DNA of 64,000 bases from JBOFGK01 sp051649085 (GTDB taxonomy: Bacteria > Bacillota_I > Bacilli_A > UBA3375). Positions 34,160 through 42,282 of the stretch are shown here, one piece after another (position 1 is the first letter of the stretch; every line of letters starts with the position of its first letter). Location of the stretch: positions 107,530 through 171,529 of the forward strand of contig JBOFGK010000010.1 in the NCBI GenBank assembly GCA_051649085.1, given 5' to 3'. Position numbers and translations under genes: made by a program. The notes beneath the pieces were generated by a model. The model saw only the letters and a program-made list of their open reading frames with translations. It searched no databases and had not been told where the DNA came from.

Positions 34160-35180
34160 TACTTTGAAAAGTATATTAATTGGAGTAATTTCAATTACAG
34201 TATCAATTTTAGTTGGATGTATTGTCGGCTTAATTACCGGAATATCACCAATGAACATTTTAACGGGGCTTTATTCTGGAACGATTGGTTCAATTAGTAA
34301 TTTTGGTGAGTGGATCATGTATAGTTTACCACTTATGATGACAGGATTATCAGTTGCTTTTGCTTATCGTGCTGGTTTATTTAATATTGGTGCTGAAGGT
34401 CAATTTTTAGTTGGATCATTTGTTGCAGTGTATGTTGGAATTAACATGGATTTACCACCAATTATTTTTCCAATAGTTTGTATATTAGCCGCAGCGTTAG
34501 CAGCCGGATTATATGCAGGATTAGCTGGTTTTCTTAAAGCAAAATATGGTGTAAGTGAAGTTGTTGTTACAATTATGTTAAACTACATCGCTTTAAAATA
34601 TATAAATTATTTAATTCAATTTTCAGCAGGTGATATAATCACGAAAACTGTTTCTATGAATGAAAATGCAAGTTTAAAAAATGAAGCATTAATCACGCTT
34701 TTTAATGGAGCAAGAATGCATAATGGATTTATAGTTGTAATAATTGCTTTAGTAATTTACTGGTTCATTATGGAGAAGACAACATATGGATATGAAATTC
34801 GTGCAGTAGGTTATAATCCATTTGCTTCAAAAGCGTCAGGGATTAATATTAATACGAATATTTTCACAACAATGATGATATCAGGGATGTTTTCAGGAAT
34901 TGCCGGTGCGATTTATTCGTTAGCAACAGTTGATGGAATTGCCGTCCAAGCATCATTTCCAAACATTGGATTTGACGGAATTGGAGTTGCATTATTAGGT
35001 CAGCTTACTTCGGGTGGAATTGCCATTGCGGGCTTATTGATTGGAGCATTTAGAGTTGCGGCGCCTAAAATGGAAAGTGTACCACCTGAAATTTCAAGTA
35101 TCATCATTGGAATTACAATTTTATTTAGTGCAATTGGTTATGTATTCAAAGACAAAATATTTGTAGGAGGTAAAAAATGA
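34152..35180 (+). CDS. Nucleoside ABC transporter permease 1 (NupP/YufP-like)
   Basis: 342 aa, about nine or ten helices, with FNIGAEGQFLVG, a BPD_transp_2 hallmark, and the cytoplasmic EIRAVGYNPFASKASGIN loop that contacts the ATPase. Overlaps the ATPase gene by 8 bp and permease 2 by 4 bp. Confidence 0.92.
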   Translation: MNNTLKSILIGVISITVSILVGCIVGLITGISPMNILTGLYSGTIGSISNFGEWIMYSLPLMMTGLSVAFAYRAGLFNIGAEGQFLVGSFVAVYVGINMDLPPIIFPIVCILAAALAAGLYAGLAGFLKAKYGVSEVVVTIMLNYIALKYINYLIQFSAGDIITKTVSMNENASLKNEALITLFNGARMHNGFIVVIIALVIYWFIMEKTTYGYEIRAVGYNPFASKASGININTNIFTTMMISGMFSGIAGAIYSLATVDGIAVQASFPNIGFDGIGVALLGQLTSGGIAIAGLLIGAFRVAAPKMESVPPEISSIIIGITILFSAIGYVFKDKIFVGGKK

Positions 35181-36070
35181 TTGTTATCTCTAGTATGTTA
35201 CTCTTTGCTGCGCCGCTTATTTGTGCAGCATTGGGTGGATTGTTTTCGGAGAAAAGTGGAGTTGTAAATATTGGGCTTGAAGGAATGATGACCTTTGGAG
35301 CATTTTCGGGAACATTATTTGTTCTATATTTTGAAGCACTTGGATATTCAGGCTCATTATTTATAATACTTGGACTAATAATTGGAGCAATTGGTGGTGG
35401 AGTGTTTGCCCTACTGCATTCATTTTTAGTAATCAATTTAAAATTAGATCAAATTATTTCCGGAACAATAATTAATATTGTGACTTTGGGAATCGGAGTA
35501 TTTATTTCAAAAGCAATTTATGGTACAAGTGAAACACCACGTATTACATATATTCAGCCGAAAATTGAAGGAATTCCAGTAGTAACATTTATTGTATTTA
35601 TTTTCGTTATAATTGCGTATTTTGTTTTCAAAAACACAAAATTTGGAACACATATTACAGCATGTGGTGAAAATCCTGAAGCTGCAGCTTCAATGGGAAT
35701 TAATGTTATTAAAATTCGTTATTTAGCAGTAATTATTTCTGGATTGTTCGCAGGTGTTGCAGGATTTATCGTTGTAATTACAACGTCAAACGTATTCGCT
35801 CCAATAACAATTTCAGGTGCTGGTTTCATTGCAATTGCAGTATTGATTTTTGGACAATGGAATGCTAAAGGAGTATTACTTGCAGGGTTATTCTTTGGAT
35901 TTACAAGATCGCTTGCAATTATTTCAAATGTATTATTTCCAGAACTTGGAATACCGGTTGTGTATTTTGAAATAGTACCGTATTTTATTACCATCTTAGC
36001 GTTACTTGTCTTTTCGAGAACAGCAGTTGCACCTAAAGCGTTAGGCCGAGTATACGAAAAGCAAAATTAG
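35177..36070 (+). CDS. Nucleoside ABC transporter permease 2 (NupQ/YufQ-like)
   Basis: 297 aa, about eight or nine helices. It has the paired motifs of the same family: VVNIGLEGMMTFGA and the ITACGENPEAAASMGIN coupling loop. It should form the membrane heterodimer with permease 1. GGAGG precedes the ATG, which overlaps the previous stop as ATGA. Confidence 0.92.
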   Translation: MIVISSMLLFAAPLICAALGGLFSEKSGVVNIGLEGMMTFGAFSGTLFVLYFEALGYSGSLFIILGLIIGAIGGGVFALLHSFLVINLKLDQIISGTIINIVTLGIGVFISKAIYGTSETPRITYIQPKIEGIPVVTFIVFIFVIIAYFVFKNTKFGTHITACGENPEAAASMGINVIKIRYLAVIISGLFAGVAGFIVVITTSNVFAPITISGAGFIAIAVLIFGQWNAKGVLLAGLFFGFTRSLAIISNVLFPELGIPVVYFEIVPYFITILALLVFSRTAVAPKALGRVYEKQN

Positions 36071-36102
36071 CAACGTGAAAAAGAGAAAATAAAATAAAAA
36101 AT

Positions 36103-36157
36103 GAGGATAATAATATCCTCAAATAACAATTGATTGTTATTTGAGGGTATTAACCTC
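36103..36157 (+). promoter_or_regulatory. Mutually exclusive hairpins between permease 2 and the BMP lipoprotein
   Basis: Hairpin 1 is GAGGATA / TATCCTC (36103-36120). Hairpin 2 is a 17-bp stem-loop (36114-36149) using the same TATCCTC strand. Hairpin 3 is GAGG / CCTC (36143-36157). No T-tract follows, so this is not a terminator; it may be an mRNA-processing or stability element that raises lipoprotein expression, or a conformational switch. Confidence 0.6.
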
Positions 36158-36190
36158 TAAATCAAATCAAATAAAATTAAGGAGAAAAAG

Positions 36191-37288
36191 ATGAAAAAAA
36201 TCATGATGATGTTAATGTTAGTAACTGTTGTTCTTTCTGGATGTGTTCAAAAATCTGGTGGGGAAACAACTGGTACTACAACAAATCCAAATAAAGGTGC
36301 ATGTGAAAAATATGACAAAAAAATTGGTATGGTTACAGATAAAGGTGGAGTAAACGATAAATCGTTTAACCAAGGAACATGGGAAGGAATTGAAAAATAC
36401 TGTGCTGAAAACAAAGTTGGGGCAGAAGTTATTGAATCTAAAGAAGATAGTCAATATGAGCCAAACATAAAAACAATGGCAGATAAATACGATGTTATTG
36501 TTGCAGCAGGATTTTTATTCCAAAATACAATTGGTAAATTAGCACCTCAGTATCCTGACAAAAACTTTATTTTCATTGATGGAGTACCAACGGATGCAAA
36601 AGATAATCAGTTAGAGTATAAAAATGTAACATCATATTTATTTAACGAAGGGGAAGCTGGTTACTTAGTTGGATATGTTGCAGCTAAAATGTCTGATACG
36701 AAAAATGTAGGATTTATCGGTGGATTAGAACTTCCAGCTGTTCAAAAATTTGGATGGGGATACTTACAAGGTGTTGCAGCAGCTGATCCAACAACAACAG
36801 TTCAGTATAACTACTCAGGATCATTTGATGATGCTGCACTTGGAAAAACAACTGCAACAACAATGTTTAAAGGTGGTGCAAGCACAGTGTTTACAGCAGC
36901 AGGTGGAGTAGGTGCTGGAGTAATTCAAGCAACGATTGATGAAGTTACTGCTGGAAACAAAAAATGGGCTATCGGTGTTGATAAAGATCAATATGAAGAT
37001 GGTAAAATGGCAGATGGAAAATCAGTTATTCTTACATCAGCAGTGAAAAAAGTTGGAACTGCAGCATTCGATGGATTAACTGATCACTTTAGTAATAAAT
37101 TCCCAGGTGGAGTTGTTACATTAGGATTTGATGAAGGAGCAGTTGGATTCCCAGAAGCTAATCCAAATGTTGATCAAGCGTTAATTGATGAAGCATTGGC
37201 GTCACTTAAAGGTGCAGACGTAAAAATTAAAGATGCTGCAGAAGTAAAAGCAGCAATTAAAGACTTAAAAGTTACTGGAAAATACTAA
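36191..37288 (+). CDS. BMP-family nucleoside-binding lipoprotein
   Basis: 365 aa. Signal peptide with lipobox LSGC; Cys18 would be lipidated. The mature protein has BMP/PnrA signatures: KIGMVTDKGGVNDKSFNQGTWEG, FIDGVP, NEGEAGYLVGYVAAKM, VFTAAGGVGAGV. It is the extracellular substrate receptor of the importer encoded upstream. Members of this family bind purine and pyrimidine nucleosides. AAGGAG precedes the ATG. Confidence 0.94.
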   Translation: MKKIMMMLMLVTVVLSGCVQKSGGETTGTTTNPNKGACEKYDKKIGMVTDKGGVNDKSFNQGTWEGIEKYCAENKVGAEVIESKEDSQYEPNIKTMADKYDVIVAAGFLFQNTIGKLAPQYPDKNFIFIDGVPTDAKDNQLEYKNVTSYLFNEGEAGYLVGYVAAKMSDTKNVGFIGGLELPAVQKFGWGYLQGVAAADPTTTVQYNYSGSFDDAALGKTTATTMFKGGASTVFTAAGGVGAGVIQATIDEVTAGNKKWAIGVDKDQYEDGKMADGKSVILTSAVKKVGTAAFDGLTDHFSNKFPGGVVTLGFDEGAVGFPEANPNVDQALIDEALASLKGADVKIKDAAEVKAAIKDLKVTGKY

Positions 37289-37319
37289 TCATTAACTAGT
37301 TTTAAAGGAAATTAAAAGT

Positions 37320-37342
37320 GGCAACCTTTGGGTTGCCTTTTT
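37320..37342 (+). terminator. Intrinsic terminator after the BMP gene
   Basis: 7-bp stem GGCAACC / GGTTGCC, loop TTTG, five T. Confidence 0.9.
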
Positions 37343-37413
37343 AAGCTAATTATCTACTATAAAGTTTAAAGTGTTTAGTTTTTATTTTAAACGACAAACT
37401 AGATAATTAGCTT
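37343..37413. repeat. 71-bp imperfect palindrome upstream of pdp
   Basis: Outer arms AAGCTAATTATCTA and TAGATAATTAGCTT are perfectly complementary (14 bp); inner arms GTTTAAA / TTTAAAC nest inside. It starts at the last T of the BMP terminator and ends about 35 bp before the pdp start. Could be a regulatory leader hairpin or a tiny MITE-like remnant. Confidence 0.75.
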
Positions 37414-37447
37414 AGAAACTTAAGGAAAATTAAACTTGGAGGAAAGA

Positions 37448-38743
37448 ATGAATATAGTTGAAATAATTTATAAAAAAAGAAACAAACAAGAACTTTCACA
37501 AGCGGAAATTAAATATTTTATTGATGGATTAGCAAATGGCAGCGTGACTGATTATCAAGCAAGTGCATTATTGATGGCTATTTGTCTAAATGATATGACA
37601 TTTGAAGAAACAAAACATTTGACTGATGCAATGTTACATTCAGGAGATGTAATTGATTTGAGTGAAATAAAATTACCAACAATTGACAAACATTCAACTG
37701 GTGGTGTCGGGGATAAAACATCACTTGTGCTTGGACCGTTACTTGCAACATACGATCTAGCTTTAGCCAAAATGTCGGGGAGAGGCTTAGGACATACTGG
37801 TGGAACACTGGATAAACTTGAAGCAATTCCAGGCTTTTCAATTAATTTAGATGGTGAAGCATTTATTAAACAAGTAAATGAAATTGGGATGGCAATCATT
37901 GGACAAACCGGAGAATTAGTTCCAGCAGATAAAAAGCTGTATAGCTTACGTGATGTAACTGCAACCGTTGATTCAATTCCGTTAATAGCTTCATCAATTA
38001 TGTCGAAAAAACTTGCAAGTGGTGCGCACATAATTGTACTAGATGTTAAATATGGTTCAGGTGCTTTTATGAAAACTGTTGAAGATGCTAAGCATTTAGC
38101 AGAAGTTTTGGTCTCAATTGGGAATGGACTTGGTCGTAAAACAATTGCTGTTGTGACGTCAATGGAACAGCCATTAGGAATGAATGTTGGGAACGCGAAT
38201 GAGATTGAAGAAGTTATTGAGACCTTAAAAGGAAATGGACCAACCGATTTACGTGAGTTATGCACAGATCTTGCAGCGGAATTTTTAGTTGCAGCAGGTA
38301 TTGAGTTAACAATGGATTCAGCACTTGAAAATGTACGAGCACGTCTTAAAACAGATGAGCCAATCAAAAAATTCCAACAATTTATTATAGCGCAAGGTGC
38401 AAAGCAAAATAGTTTAGAAAAATTGCCACAGCCTAAAAAACGAATAGATATTTTAGCACCAAATTCAGGATGGGTTGCAAAACTTGATGCAATTACAGTA
38501 GGAAAAGCAGCAATGCTATTAGGGGCCGGTAGAACGAAAGCCGAAGATGATATTGATCATGCAACAGGTGTAAATTTATATCATAAAGTTGGTGATCAGA
38601 TTCAAACTGGAGAGAAAATTGCTACACTACTTGTTAATGAAGAGACAAATTTAGAACAAGCTAAAGAAATGGTTTTAAGCGCTTTTTCAATCACAGCTGA
38701 GCAAATTTCAGCTCAAAGTGTTATAAATTGTGTAGTAAAATAA
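37448..38743 (+). CDS. pdp: Pyrimidine-nucleoside phosphorylase
   Basis: 431 aa. The glycosyltransferase-family-3 signature KHSTGGVGDKTSLVLGPLLA and SGRGLGHTGGTLDKLEAIPG identify thymidine/pyrimidine-nucleoside phosphorylase, which splits imported nucleosides to base and sugar-1-phosphate. The chosen ATG 37448 follows TTGGAGGAAAG; the in-frame TTG at 37436 is part of that site. Placement after the nucleoside importer gives uptake followed by phosphorolysis. Confidence 0.94.
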   Translation: MNIVEIIYKKRNKQELSQAEIKYFIDGLANGSVTDYQASALLMAICLNDMTFEETKHLTDAMLHSGDVIDLSEIKLPTIDKHSTGGVGDKTSLVLGPLLATYDLALAKMSGRGLGHTGGTLDKLEAIPGFSINLDGEAFIKQVNEIGMAIIGQTGELVPADKKLYSLRDVTATVDSIPLIASSIMSKKLASGAHIIVLDVKYGSGAFMKTVEDAKHLAEVLVSIGNGLGRKTIAVVTSMEQPLGMNVGNANEIEEVIETLKGNGPTDLRELCTDLAAEFLVAAGIELTMDSALENVRARLKTDEPIKKFQQFIIAQGAKQNSLEKLPQPKKRIDILAPNSGWVAKLDAITVGKAAMLLGAGRTKAEDDIDHATGVNLYHKVGDQIQTGEKIATLLVNEETNLEQAKEMVLSAFSITAEQISAQSVINCVVK

Positions 38744-38791
38744 GAATATTAGTGATTAAACAGTAATAAAGCAAAAAAAAAAGGTAAAATG

Positions 38792-38874
38792 TGCTAAAAT
38801 ATATATGAATTATGTGTGAGTAAATCACTCGTATTTGCACAGACTAATGAAAACTATAAAATATTAGTTTTCAT
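38792..38874 (+). promoter_or_regulatory. Promoter and structured leader of the aroB-like gene
   Basis: Extended -10 TGCTAAAAT (38792-38800) is followed by a leader of about 85 nt ending in a 10-bp hairpin ATGAAAACTA / TAGTTTTCAT (38847-38874) next to the AAGGAG site. No T-box sequence or terminator is visible, so any regulation would be at translation. Confidence 0.45.
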
Positions 38875-38893
38875 ATTGTAAGGAGAAATACGT

Positions 38894-39928
38894 ATGAAAG
38901 AAAAAATTATTATAGAAGCTGGAGCATTTAAAAAAATTAAAGAAATAATTGAAGTGTATGCTAAAAGCAAACAATACGTTGTTTTAACAGATGAAAATGT
39001 GTCAGCAATCTATTTAGAACAATTAAAAGAATTGCTATATGGATTAGACGTAAGATACTATAGTATTAAATGCGGTGAAGAAACTAAAACATTTGAGACA
39101 ATAAATGGATTGACATCTCTTTTAATTGAAGATCAGATTGAGAAAGATGCAACAATGATTGCCTTTGGTGGTGGAGTTGTTGGGGATATTGCCGGTTTCG
39201 TAGCTTCAATTTATGTCCAAGGAATAAAATTTGTACAAATTCCAACAACACTTAGTGCGCAAGTGGATAGTGCAGTTGGTGGAATCAATGGAATAAACAT
39301 TGGTAATTTAAAAAATATTGTCGGGACAACAAAAGAGCCTGAATTAATAATTATTGATACTGAGTTTATGAACACACTTAGTGAAGATGAAACAAAAGCA
39401 GGAATGATTGAAGTAATTAAAATGCTATCATTAAGTAATCCAAGAATGCTAGATGAACTAGTTATATATGAAGATGTTTCAAGTTTTAAAGCGAATATAA
39501 GTCGTTATATTAAATACTGTGTTAATTATAAAGCGACAATTTTAGAACAAAGTCAAAAAGATTCAAGTGTACTAGAATTACTTAAATATTCTGATATTTT
39601 CAAAGTAGCAGTTGAAAGTGCAACGAATAACGAAGTCTTTACTAAAGCTGAAGCGACTGCTCATGGAATTTTAATTACGAATCAATTAATGGTCAATTTA
39701 AAATTAATGGATCCAATTGCTGCACGAAAAATTGAAGAAGTAATCAGTCACTATCAGATTATTGAAAAACCATTTTTCGATGTTTCAGGATTAGCTCCAT
39801 ATATTATAAAGACAGAATTTAAAAATAAGACTGAAAAATCATTTATTTTCTTAGCAACAATTGGAAAACCAATGAAATATAAGTTACAGTTAGAACAACT
39901 TGAGCAATTGCTGAGTACATATAACTAA
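38894..39928 (+). CDS. aroB: 3-dehydroquinate synthase homologue with a degenerate active site
   Basis: 344 aa with the AroB fold signatures AFGGGVVGDIAGF, QIPTTLSAQVDSAVGG and AGMIEVIK. However, the family Lys of VGGK is Ile131, the LNxGHTxGHAxE segment reads K231-YSDIFKVAV-E241 (no His), and HGExVAxGM aligns with K251-AEATAHGI, so two of three zinc ligands and several substrate residues are missing. The Glu and Lys of EVIK remain. It may be inactive, or act on another substrate. No frameshift or stop, and codon use is like neighbours. Confidence 0.8.
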   Translation: MKEKIIIEAGAFKKIKEIIEVYAKSKQYVVLTDENVSAIYLEQLKELLYGLDVRYYSIKCGEETKTFETINGLTSLLIEDQIEKDATMIAFGGGVVGDIAGFVASIYVQGIKFVQIPTTLSAQVDSAVGGINGINIGNLKNIVGTTKEPELIIIDTEFMNTLSEDETKAGMIEVIKMLSLSNPRMLDELVIYEDVSSFKANISRYIKYCVNYKATILEQSQKDSSVLELLKYSDIFKVAVESATNNEVFTKAEATAHGILITNQLMVNLKLMDPIAARKIEEVISHYQIIEKPFFDVSGLAPYIIKTEFKNKTEKSFIFLATIGKPMKYKLQLEQLEQLLSTYN

Positions 39929-39936
39929 AAAAAAGT

Positions 39937-39957
39937 GAGGAGCTATCCTCCTTTTTT
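39937..39957 (+). terminator. Intrinsic terminator after the aroB-like gene
   Basis: Short stem GAGGA / TCCTC with loop GCTA and C-TTTTTT tail. Confidence 0.75.
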
Positions 39958-39997
39958 ATACTAAAAAAGCAATTGAACACAAATTTGAAAGGAAAAT

Positions 39998-40252
39998 ATG
40001 AAATTAGAAGATATAAGAGATCAGATAGATCAGTTAGATAGTGAGATTGCCAAACTTTTAGAAGCTCGTTTTGCAATTGTTAATGAAGTTGCTGAATTTA
40101 AAAAGGCAAATAATTATCCAATCAATGATCAAACTAGAGAAAAAGAAATAATAACCCGCTTAAAAGAACAAGAATATACAAAAGAAGTAATTGAAGTATT
40201 TCAAAAAATATTTGAAATTTCAAAGGCAAAACAAATTAATTTGAATAAGTAG
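39998..40252 (+). CDS. Chorismate mutase, AroQ class
   Basis: 84-aa all-helical chorismate mutase: the DIRDQIDQLDSEIAKLLEAR opening with both active-site Arg residues, Lys in VAEFKKAN, Glu in TREKEII and a C-terminal SKAKQ. It converts chorismate to prephenate. Residues look intact, unlike those of the aroB-like neighbour. AAGGAAAAT precedes the ATG. Confidence 0.9.
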   Translation: MKLEDIRDQIDQLDSEIAKLLEARFAIVNEVAEFKKANNYPINDQTREKEIITRLKEQEYTKEVIEVFQKIFEISKAKQINLNK

Positions 40253-40285
40253 TAGAAAATTTTTTGTTAGAGAAAAAGGAAAAAA

Positions 40286-41461
40286 ATGAACATGCAAGAA
40301 AAACAGTTATGCATCATTGGGAAAAATATTAATTATTCGTTATCACCAGCAATTTATCAATGGTTACAAACACACTATCAAAAAGAATTGGAGTATAAAA
40401 TAAATAATCTTCAGTCAATTGATGAGCTTGATTTTAAAAAATACTATGGATTTAATATTACAATTCCATTTAAACAAGATATTTGTAAATTAATAGTCAA
40501 CCATTCAGAAAACGTGAAGAGTTATGGATGTGCAAATGTTGCAAGACTTAGAGATAATCAATACGAGCTTGATTTAACAGATCATTTTGGTTTAATATAT
40601 ACGATTGAAAATGAACTAGGTTTTGGGATAGATTCAACAATCATTGTGCTAGGGAGTGGTGCAATGGCAGAGATGATCAAAAAATTATATCCCAAAACAC
40701 TCATTGTTTCGAGAACAAAAGGTGATTTAACTTATCCAGAACTTGCGTATCAAAAAGGTGATCTATTAATTAATGCAACACCATTGGGTGGAGCGAATTA
40801 TCTTGATCAAATGCCAATAGCTGAAGAGTTACTAACAAATTATAAAGCAGTATTTGATTTAAATTATCAGCCGATTAGAACAAAATTGTTGACAACTGCT
40901 GAAAAGTATAATTTAAAAACAGCTAATGGACTTACAATGTTAATAGTTCAAGCGCTTTATAATTTTGATTTCTGGTTTGAAACGGGAATTGATTTTAAAC
41001 TAGTAGAACAATTGAAAAACCATTTGTATTTAACAGTGTTTGAAAAGAAAATAATCATTGGAATGCCACTTGCAGGAAAAAGTTCACTAGCAAGTAATGA
41101 AGAATTTATGTGTGCAGTCGATTTAGATGAGTATATTGAAAAAACAAAACAGATGACAATTAATGAATTAATTATTGATGAACAACAATTTAGATTAATT
41201 GAGACTGAATGCTTAAAGGAATTAGTTGCGAGTGGAACAAAGACGATAATTGCTGGTGGTGGACTAATCTTAAAAGCTAAAAACATGGAAGTGTGCTCAG
41301 AGTATGTTCGTGTCTTCTTAGACACACCACTTGAATGTCTGATTGAAAGGCTGACACAAAGTGAACGACCATTACTTCCAACTAAAAAAAGACTGATTGA
41401 GACATATGAGCAACGAATTAACTTGTATTATAAATATGCAGATATTGTTATTCGCTCGTAA
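40286..41461 (+). CDS. Shikimate dehydrogenase-shikimate kinase fusion
   Basis: 391 aa. Residues 1 to about 245 form AroE (NYSLSPAIYQW, GFNITIPFKQ with the catalytic Lys, DLTDHFGL with the Asp, GSGAMAEM, NATPLGG). Residues about 250-391 form a shikimate kinase: Walker A GMPLAGKSS, DLDEYIE, FRLIETE, AGGGLIL and the RPLLPTKKRL lid. Both halves retain key residues. The order AroE-AroK in one chain is unusual for a low-GC Gram-positive; it joins two sequential-step enzymes (dehydroshikimate to shikimate-3-phosphate). Confidence 0.9.
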   Translation: MNMQEKQLCIIGKNINYSLSPAIYQWLQTHYQKELEYKINNLQSIDELDFKKYYGFNITIPFKQDICKLIVNHSENVKSYGCANVARLRDNQYELDLTDHFGLIYTIENELGFGIDSTIIVLGSGAMAEMIKKLYPKTLIVSRTKGDLTYPELAYQKGDLLINATPLGGANYLDQMPIAEELLTNYKAVFDLNYQPIRTKLLTTAEKYNLKTANGLTMLIVQALYNFDFWFETGIDFKLVEQLKNHLYLTVFEKKIIIGMPLAGKSSLASNEEFMCAVDLDEYIEKTKQMTINELIIDEQQFRLIETECLKELVASGTKTIIAGGGLILKAKNMEVCSEYVRVFLDTPLECLIERLTQSERPLLPTKKRLIETYEQRINLYYKYADIVIRS

Positions 41462-41496
41462 AAAAATTAAATGTCGATGAAAAGAGTTGATTTGAA

Positions 41497-42147
41497 ATGC
41501 AAATAATTGAATTTATTCAGAGTATCTTTAATTTTATTGACGATACAATTTTAGGGTTAATTAGTAGTTTAGGAAATTTTGCATATGTATTAATGTTTCT
41601 TACAATTTTTATAGAAACAGGTTTGGTTGTGGCAGCTTTTTTACCAGGTGATTTAATTTTGTTTGTTTCAGGTGGTCTAAGTGCAAGTGGACATTTCAAT
41701 CCATTTTTCTGCGTGATCATTTTAATTTCAGCAACTGTTTTAGGTGATAGTTTGAATTTCTTGATAGGTAAAAAATTTGGAATAAATCTTTTTAAAAATC
41801 CTAATGCAAAGTTTTTGAAAAAAGAGTACTTAGAACAAACTAAAATCTTTTATCAGAAACATGGATTAAATGTCTTAATATTTGCACGATTTATTCCAAT
41901 AGTTAGAAGCTTTGCTCCTTTAACAGCAGCGATGAGTGATATTCCATATAGTAGATTTTTGATAAAAAATTTTATTGGAGCAATCTTGTGGGTTGTGACA
42001 GAGTTTTCACTTGGATATTTTTTATCAGAAATTCCATTTTTCCAAGAAAATTTAACGCTAGTAATGATGATAATTTCATTTTTACTAATCATATTAACGT
42101 TTATCATTGAAAAAATAGTTGACTATATTAAAGTACGTAGATTATGA
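41497..42147 (+). CDS. DedA family membrane protein
   Basis: 216 aa, SNARE-associated/VTT domain: ETGLVVAAFLPGDLILFVSGGLSA, GDSLNFLIGKKFG, and FARFIPIVRSFAPLTAAMSDIPYSRF carrying the conserved Arg residues of DedA. Several DedA members flip undecaprenyl phosphate or phosphatidylethanolamine and affect membrane potential. Follows aroE-aroK by 35 bp, ends at a bidirectional terminator. Confidence 0.9.
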   Translation: MQIIEFIQSIFNFIDDTILGLISSLGNFAYVLMFLTIFIETGLVVAAFLPGDLILFVSGGLSASGHFNPFFCVIILISATVLGDSLNFLIGKKFGINLFKNPNAKFLKKEYLEQTKIFYQKHGLNVLIFARFIPIVRSFAPLTAAMSDIPYSRFLIKNFIGAILWVVTEFSLGYFLSEIPFFQENLTLVMMIISFLLIILTFIIEKIVDYIKVRRL

Positions 42148-42183
42148 GATTTAAAAAGAATTAAAGATACAAAAAAAATAAGC

Positions 42184-42224
42184 AAAAAGCTTCAATCAAG
42201 GACAATTCTTGATTGAAGCTTTTT
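42184..42224. terminator. Bidirectional terminator between dedA and cls
   Basis: Perfect 17-bp stem (AAAAAGCTTCAATCAAG and its complement) with loop GACAATT; the A-tract and T-tract are part of the stem so it works for both converging genes. Confidence 0.9.
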
Positions 42225-42282
42225 ATTAAAGTTTTTCTGTATTTCATAGTTGTTAAATAGACAAAAACATGAATAAATTTAG

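Noticed and set aside
37555..38367. A 270-codon open frame on the minus strand inside pdp
   Set aside because: It lies wholly within the clear phosphorylase gene, has no ribosome-binding site, and its Ser/Ile/Pro-rich translation is what the reverse complement of such a gene gives.
38801..38880. T-box or amino-acid attenuator in the aroB leader
   Set aside because: No T-box consensus, no specifier-loop layout, no terminator, and the leader is too short.
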